DNA of 64,000 nt, from positions 1 to 64,000 of the forward strand of contig CAYUPI010000033.1 in assembly GCA_964446585.1 (NCBI GenBank), in the 5' to 3' direction. This DNA is from CAYUPI01 sp964446585. Lineage in GTDB: Bacteria > Verrucomicrobiota > Verrucomicrobiia > Limisphaerales > UBA8199. Position 1 is the stretch's first letter, and each line of letters begins with the position of its first letter. The position numbers were made by a program, and so were the translations under genes. Below are positions 59,164 through 64,000 of this stretch, one piece after another. A model generated the notes under the pieces. It saw nothing but the letters and a program-made list of their open reading frames with translations, had not been told where the DNA came from and searched no databases.

Positions 59164-60807
59164 CTATAAGTTTCGCAGCTCCCGGCGGAGATATTTTCCC
59201 ACGCCGGATTTCGGCAGCGAATCGCGGAATACGACCTGGCGAGGCACTTTGTATGGCGCCATCCTCTCACGGCAGAAGGCAATGATCTCATCGGCCGTGA
59301 CGACGGCACCGTCTTTCAGGACGACGAACGCTTTAACGGTTTCACCGCGATAGGAGTCGGGCACGCCGATCACCACCGCTTCTTTGATGTGCGGATGCTC
59401 GAAGAGCACTTCTTCAACTTCGCGCGGATAGATGTTGTAGCCGCCGGCAATGATCATGTCTTTCTTTCGGTCAACAATGTAGAAATATCCATCGCTGTCT
59501 TTCCTGGCGATATCGCCGGTGTAGAGCCAGGCGTCGCGCAACACCTGGGCGGTTTCCTGCGGCCGATTCCAATAGCCTTTCATGACCTGAGGGCCACGAA
59601 TTGCGACCTCGCCGACCTCGCCGACAGGCATCTCGCGGGTCCCGGTTTCGAGGTCCATGATTCGAACCTCGGTGTCGGGAACGGGCTGGCCGATGCTACG
59701 TGATTTGATCAGGCCGTTGGGCCGGTTGAAATGCGTCACCGGCGAAGCTTCGGTCAGCCCATAGCCTTCGACCAGCTTGCCGCCCGTCAGAGCTTCGAAT
59801 TTCTGGCGGACCTCGAGCGGCAGGGGCGCGCCGCCGCTGGTGCATAACTTGAGAGAATGCACGCCATATCGCTTGAGGTTCGGCACGCTATTGTAGGCGA
59901 CGTACATAGTCGGCACCCCGTGGATGACGGTCGGGTGGTGCTTGCGAATCAGGTTCAAGACCGCGCGCAGTTCGAAGCGTGGCACAAGGATCATCGCCCC
60001 GCCGATCATCATCGAGGTGATCATTGCGCAGAGCATGGCGTAGATGTGGAACAGCGGCAGCGCCACCACCACCGACTCCTGCTGGTCGGTCCTTTCGCCG
60101 ATGGTCCTGAGGAATTGACCAGCGTTGGTGATCAGGTTGGCATGGGTGAGCATCGCTCCTTTCGAGACTCCAGTGGTGCCGCCCGTGTATTGGAGACAGG
60201 CAATGTCCAACGGTTCTGAGCCGTCGGGACTGGGAGTCCGAGAAATGTGCAAAAGATCCTCCCAGTCGTAGCGCGGCAGACTCGTGGCCTCCGCAGCGCG
60301 GGAATTTCGCTGCCCACTCCTGGGAGTTGTGCCCGCTTGAGCTCCCAGCGAAACACATAGTTGCTCGAAGCGACGTGGATAATACTGCCGCATCCCGGTC
60401 AGTACGACTTGCCGAACTGACGAGAGTTGCGACCGCGCAGATTTAATCACGGGAAAGAGCCTCCGGTCCGCGATCACCACCTTCGCTCCGGCATCATTCC
60501 ATTGGTGAATTACCTCGCGGGGGGTGTACATTGCACTCGTCGCGGTGACGATCGCCCCGGCGCGCAGCGCGCCGAAGTAGCCGATCACAAACTGCGGGCA
60601 GTTAGGCATCATCAACGCCACCCGGTCGCCTTTCTCGATCCCAAGGGCCTGCAGCCCGGCCGCGACGCGGTTGACCTGCTCCAACAGTTGGCCATAAGTG
60701 ATCCGCGAGCCGAAATAGAGCAGCGCCGTCCGATCGGGGTACGCAGCCACGGTCTGCTCCAACATCCGGGGCAAGGTCGTCGTCGTCGGCGTTATGTTGT
60801 TAGCCAT
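59164..60807 (-). CDS. Long-chain fatty acid--CoA ligase (acyl-adenylate-forming enzyme)
   Basis: The 547-residue protein has the ANL signature YTGGTTGVSKGAMLTH near residue 215. GYGLTEASPVTHFN comes near 355, YTGDIARKDSDGYFYIVDRKKDMIIAGGYNIYPREVEE near 430, and SGVGKYLRRELR with the C-terminal lysine. These motifs fit FadD-type acyl-CoA synthetases, which activate fatty acids with ATP and CoA. The region near residue 150 (GAQAGTTPRSGQRNSRAAEA) is an unusual insertion. The ATG at 60807 is preferred. It is divergent from the hydrolase gene at 60990. Confidence 0.93.
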   Translation of the reverse strand: MANNITPTTTTLPRMLEQTVAAYPDRTALLYFGSRITYGQLLEQVNRVAAGLQALGIEKGDRVALMMPNCPQFVIGYFGALRAGAIVTATSAMYTPREVIHQWNDAGAKVVIADRRLFPVIKSARSQLSSVRQVVLTGMRQYYPRRFEQLCVSLGAQAGTTPRSGQRNSRAAEATSLPRYDWEDLLHISRTPSPDGSEPLDIACLQYTGGTTGVSKGAMLTHANLITNAGQFLRTIGERTDQQESVVVALPLFHIYAMLCAMITSMMIGGAMILVPRFELRAVLNLIRKHHPTVIHGVPTMYVAYNSVPNLKRYGVHSLKLCTSGGAPLPLEVRQKFEALTGGKLVEGYGLTEASPVTHFNRPNGLIKSRSIGQPVPDTEVRIMDLETGTREMPVGEVGEVAIRGPQVMKGYWNRPQETAQVLRDAWLYTGDIARKDSDGYFYIVDRKKDMIIAGGYNIYPREVEEVLFEHPHIKEAVVIGVPDSYRGETVKAFVVLKDGAVVTADEIIAFCRERMAPYKVPRQVVFRDSLPKSGVGKYLRRELRNL

Positions 60808-60989
60808 GGACACGTGAGTTAGCTGGACTAAAGCGCTGGCCAACCTGCAGGGTTAAACCCTCTATTGTCAAAACATTTTGCCTTCCGGATTGGTTTCGAC
60901 GGTAAGGCCAAAGTGACGAAGGCCGCAATAGATCATTCACTTCTTTTTTCCTTTAGCTCAATACAGATCTGGCTGATAACTGGGCAGTG

Positions 60990-63365
60990 ATGAGCCCTTT
61001 TACCGCGCTTATTGCGCCTTGGCTGGTGCTGCTGGAGCTTGCATCGGCCGCGCGCGGCCAGAATACGGCAACCCTGCCCGGCACACAGCCGCTAACCCTC
61101 AGCGGGGATCTCTCCTCTCAGATGGTCGCGGGCATCGACAAGTTCCTGCTGCGGGAAATCGAGCGCTGCGCCGGCGAGCGGCAGAAATTCTGGCAGCGCG
61201 ATTTTTCCTCGGCGGCTGCCTACGACAAATCGGTCGAGCCAAACCGCGAGCATCTGCGCAAGATCATCGGAGCAGTGGATGCTCGCCTAGCGGTGAGGGG
61301 ACTGGATTTGGTGGCGAGCACGGCCGCTCAAACTCGAAGCTCGGAAACGGATTCGTTCACCATTCAACCTGTGCGCTGGACGATTTTTGACGTGGTCTGG
61401 GCCGAAGGCCTTTGGCTCCGGCCAAAAACTGCGCCGGTCGCCCGGTTGGTCGTGGTTCCGGACGCCGACCAAACTCCGGAAATGGTCGCCGGACTGGGGG
61501 CGGGTTTGGTACCGGAGCGCCAATATGCACGGCGATTGGCTGAAAACGGTTGCGAAGTGCTGGTGCCCGTGTTGATCGACCGGCGAGACACCTGGTCGGG
61601 CAACCCGCGGATCCATAGGCTTACCAACCAACCGCACCGGGAGTGGATCTATCGCCAGGCCTACGAGATGGGCCGGCACATCATCGGCTATGAAGTGCAA
61701 AAGGTTCTGGCGGCAGTGGATTTTCTCGATAGCCAACGCTCGAGCCCGACGGGCCAACGTCCCAACATTGGCGTGATGGGGTACGCCGAAGGCGGCTTAA
61801 TTGCTTTCTACGCTGCGGCACTGGACACACGCATCGCGGCGGCGCTGGTCAGTGGTTACTTCGACTCGCGCGACCGCGTCTGGGAGGAGCCGATTTACCG
61901 AAATGTTTTCGGGCAGATGAAGGAATTTGGCGATGCGGACATCGCCACCTTGATTGCGCCGCGCAGCCTGATTGTCGAGCACAGCCCTGCTCCGAAAATC
62001 GAGGGACCGCCGCCGCCGCGTCAGGGTCGTTGGGGGGCCGCGCCTGGGAAATTGCAGATGGCGGATTACGCCTCGGTGGAGGCAGAGTTCGAGCGGGCGC
62101 GGGCACTGCTCAAAGCGGGCGAGCGGAAACAGTTTGACCGGCTCACATTGATTAGCGGCACCGAGGGCATGACCACCGGCCCTGGTTCGGATCGGGCGCT
62201 TGACGCGCTGCTCAAAGCATTGGGGGTAGCCCTTAAGGACATTCGACAGCCCGGCAAGGCACCGGCCGAGTTTCGAACCGGATTTGATCCCGGCGAACGC
62301 CAGCAGCGGCAGGTCAAAGAACTGGAAGATTTCACGCAGAAACTCTGCCGCGAATCGGAACAGGCGCGCTCCGAGTTTTTCTGGAGCAAAGTCAAAGCCC
62401 GGTCGCCGAAGGAATGGCCAGCCGCGTGCGCACCGTTCAGGACGACTTTCTGGGAAGATGTCATCGGGCGGTTTCCGCTCTCCGCCCAGCCGGCAAATCC
62501 TCGCTCTCGGCTGATTCGACAAGCAGCGTCCAGCCCAGCCGGCAATACGAACTGGACAGGTTATGAAGTCGTGCTCGACATTTTCCCTGACGTTTTCGCG
62601 TGGGGCTATCTGCTGGTGCCGAAGGACCTCAAGCCCGGCGAGCGCCGGCCGGTCGTGGTGTGTCAGCATGGCCTGGAAGGAGTGCCCGCCGATGTCATCA
62701 ATCCCGATCCGGGCACCGAAGCATTCCGTTACTACAAAGCCTTTGCCGCGCGTTTGGCCGAGCGGGGCTTCGTCGTCTTCGCGCCGCATAATCCTTACCG
62801 AGGCGGGGACAAGTTCCGCCAACTGCAACGTAAAGCAAATCCCATCGGAAAATCACTCTTCTCGGTGATCATTGCGCAGCACGAGCGCATTCTGGACTGG
62901 CTGTCAGGCCTGCCATTCGTCGATGCCAGGCGCATCGGATTTTACGGCCTGTCTTACGGTGGCAAGACGGCCATGCGCGTGCCGGCGGTGCTGGAGCGTT
63001 ACGCGCTTTCCATCTGCTCTGGCGACTTCAACGATTGGGTCCGAAAGAACGTGTCGGTCGATTTTCCGGCGAGCTACATGTTTACCGGCGAGAATGAAAT
63101 GGCGGAGTTTGATCTCGGGCACACGTTCAACTATGCCGAGATGGCAGCGCTCATTGCTCCGCGCCCGTTCATGGTCGAGCGTGGCCATAACGATGGAGTC
63201 GGGATAGATGAATGGGTCGCTTATGAATATGCCAAGGTGCGGCGCTTTTACGATGAAGCCGGCCTGGGTGACCGCACGAAGATCGAGTTCTTCGACGGCC
63301 CGCACACAATCAATGGGAAAGGGACCTTTGAGTTTCTCCACCAGCATCTTCATTGGCCTCGCTAA
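60990..63365 (+). CDS. Secreted two-domain alpha/beta hydrolase, N-terminal half lacking its nucleophile
   Basis: This 791-residue protein has a signal peptide (FTALIAPWLVLLELASA). The N-terminal alpha/beta hydrolase domain reads NIGVMGYAEGGLIAFYAAAL at its nucleophile elbow: Ala266 replaces the expected serine. The C-terminal domain has RRIGFYGLSYGGKTAMRVPA with Ser655, VERGHNDGVGIDEW, and FDGPHTINGKGTF with the likely histidine. It resembles the 649-residue protein at 16603, where the first half is intact. Related proteins are acetylxylan esterase or dienelactone hydrolase-like; the substrate is unknown. A GTG directly before the ATG is an alternative start. Confidence 0.8.
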   Translation: MSPFTALIAPWLVLLELASAARGQNTATLPGTQPLTLSGDLSSQMVAGIDKFLLREIERCAGERQKFWQRDFSSAAAYDKSVEPNREHLRKIIGAVDARLAVRGLDLVASTAAQTRSSETDSFTIQPVRWTIFDVVWAEGLWLRPKTAPVARLVVVPDADQTPEMVAGLGAGLVPERQYARRLAENGCEVLVPVLIDRRDTWSGNPRIHRLTNQPHREWIYRQAYEMGRHIIGYEVQKVLAAVDFLDSQRSSPTGQRPNIGVMGYAEGGLIAFYAAALDTRIAAALVSGYFDSRDRVWEEPIYRNVFGQMKEFGDADIATLIAPRSLIVEHSPAPKIEGPPPPRQGRWGAAPGKLQMADYASVEAEFERARALLKAGERKQFDRLTLISGTEGMTTGPGSDRALDALLKALGVALKDIRQPGKAPAEFRTGFDPGERQQRQVKELEDFTQKLCRESEQARSEFFWSKVKARSPKEWPAACAPFRTTFWEDVIGRFPLSAQPANPRSRLIRQAASSPAGNTNWTGYEVVLDIFPDVFAWGYLLVPKDLKPGERRPVVVCQHGLEGVPADVINPDPGTEAFRYYKAFAARLAERGFVVFAPHNPYRGGDKFRQLQRKANPIGKSLFSVIIAQHERILDWLSGLPFVDARRIGFYGLSYGGKTAMRVPAVLERYALSICSGDFNDWVRKNVSVDFPASYMFTGENEMAEFDLGHTFNYAEMAALIAPRPFMVERGHNDGVGIDEWVAYEYAKVRRFYDEAGLGDRTKIEFFDGPHTINGKGTFEFLHQHLHWPR

Positions 63366-63421
63366 TCATGATTCCATCTGAGCGACCAATCCCTGTAACA
63401 TCAGTAAATCAGTGAGGTCTC

Positions 63422-63448
63422 TTGACATTATAGCCTTCGTGATATAAT
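63422..63448 (+). promoter_or_regulatory. Sigma-70-type promoter for the last prepilin gene
   Basis: A perfect TTGACA (63422-63427) and a perfect TATAAT (63443-63448) with a short 15-bp spacer, about 90 bp upstream of the prepilin ATG. Confidence 0.55.
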
Positions 63449-63537
63449 GACTCGGATAGCATTTGTGAAACCAACCTTGGAATCAACCGGTCGGAGGAGC
63501 GCCAACCGCCGCGGCTGAGCGCCGTGGCCAGGCTCGT

Positions 63538-64000
63538 ATGAAGATCTGCCGAATCCCGAAACGCACGCGGGGCTTCACTCTAATCGAACTCCTCGTCGTC
63601 ATCGCGATCATTGCGATTTTGGCGGCGATGCTGCTGCCCGCGCTAGGCCGCGCCAAACTCAAAGCGCAGGCGGTTCAGTGCATGAACAACAGCAAACAGT
63701 TAATGCTGGCCTGGAGATACTACGTCGAGGACAACGCAGACAAAGTGCCCTCGGCGTGGGTGAACCCCGGTGATTGGAACCCTGTGGGTGAAATGAGCTT
63801 CACTGGAAATCCGAAGACCGATGGCTCGAACCGGAGAAATTGGGATGTGGAGGATCTGAAGAAAAGTCCGCTGTGGCCATACGCTGCGAATAATCCAGGC
63901 ATCTGGAGATGTCCGGGGGACAGCAAGTACCCGTGCATCCCCTCAGCGGGAGAATTCGCCGGCCAATCCCTTCCGCGGGTGCGGAGCATGTCCATGCTCA
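63538..64000 (+). CDS. Prepilin-type protein, cut by the window end
   Basis: From the ATG at 63538 the frame stays open to the window edge (154 codons). It reads MKICRIPKRTRGFTLIELLV, then VIAIIAILAAMLLPALGRAK. CMNNSKQLMLAWRYYVEDNA and WNPVGEMSFTGNP follow, then IWRCPGDSKYPC and VRSMSM. It is the pseudopilin-like family found three more times in this window, here with the C-terminus missing. The neighbouring layout resembles the frameshifted gene at 27203, including the CPGDS and VRSMSM elements. Confidence 0.88.
   Translation, partial: MKICRIPKRTRGFTLIELLVVIAIIAILAAMLLPALGRAKLKAQAVQCMNNSKQLMLAWRYYVEDNADKVPSAWVNPGDWNPVGEMSFTGNPKTDGSNRRNWDVEDLKKSPLWPYAANNPGIWRCPGDSKYPCIPSAGEFAGQSLPRVRSMSML

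Noticed and set aside
61797..62828. 343-residue minus-strand ORF
   Set aside because: It is antisense to the two-domain hydrolase, with no recognisable motif.
1..64000. tRNA or rRNA genes
   Set aside because: I looked through the intergenic gaps for cloverleaf-like sequence and rRNA segments and saw none; a covariance search was not possible.

Overview
The window looks like a chromosomal segment of a GC-rich Gram-negative bacterium of the Verrucomicrobia, probably close to the Pedosphaera/Limisphaerales group. The evidence is a 51-residue 'small basic protein' of the type known from Verrucomicrobia and relatives (28328-28483), several unlinked prepilin-like genes with the FTLIELLVVIAIIAILA leader, a Tat-type Gfo/Idh/MocA oxidoreductase, and outer-membrane biogenesis genes (LpxA, an LptE-like lipoprotein, a BamD-like TPR protein). 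I see no rRNA, tRNA, CRISPR array, integrase or transposase.

Layout. 0.2-8.7 kb is a minus-strand housekeeping run read as lgt, miaA, hflX, radC, lpxA, an unknown secreted protein and a GH15 glucoamylase. 8.8-10.9 kb is an ECF sigma / membrane anti-sigma / DUF3106-like operon. 11-19.9 kb holds an SPFH membrane protein with a ribbon-helix-helix partner, a Gfo/Idh/MocA oxidoreductase, glnD, a large secreted alpha/beta hydrolase, a prepilin and a small zinc-finger protein. 20-28 kb is an accessory region: two PIG-L deacetylases, two ceramidase-like proteins and a haloalkane-dehalogenase-like hydrolase, together with two repin-like inverted-repeat elements, a truncated nuclease-like gene and a frameshifted prepilin gene.

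28-33.7 kb carries the small basic protein, an RluB-type pseudouridine synthase, an SH3 protein, folD, and envelope proteins. 34-38.7 kb is an exopolysaccharide export operon: beta-barrel protein, Wzc-type tyrosine autokinase, Wza-type lipoprotein and a membrane FHA protein. 38.8-44.1 kb (minus) has purH, ribE, ribD and a peptide-binding lipoprotein. 44.2-54 kb is a complete kdp potassium system (upstream micro-ORF, kdpF, kdpA, kdpB, kdpC, kdpD, kdpE), interrupted by a minus-strand prepilin and ModE-like pair. Candidate KdpE sites, each made of 7-bp half-sites at 11-bp pitch, lie ahead of both halves. 54-61 kb has a Ser/Thr kinase and a minus-strand set ending with an acyl-CoA ligase. 61-64 kb has a two-domain secreted hydrolase and a prepilin cut by the window edge.

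The most unusual signal is non-coding. Many intergenic gaps are filled with short tandem repeats of exactly 7 bp (once 8 bp, once 6 bp), with different unit sequences in different gaps. They often run from one gene's stop codon to just before the next gene's start. One gap holds 16 in-phase heptamers, and another keeps the 7-bp phase while the unit changes. Next in interest are the repin-like pair with identical 67-nt spacers, the kdp operator architecture, and two large hydrolases that appear to have lost opposite catalytic halves.
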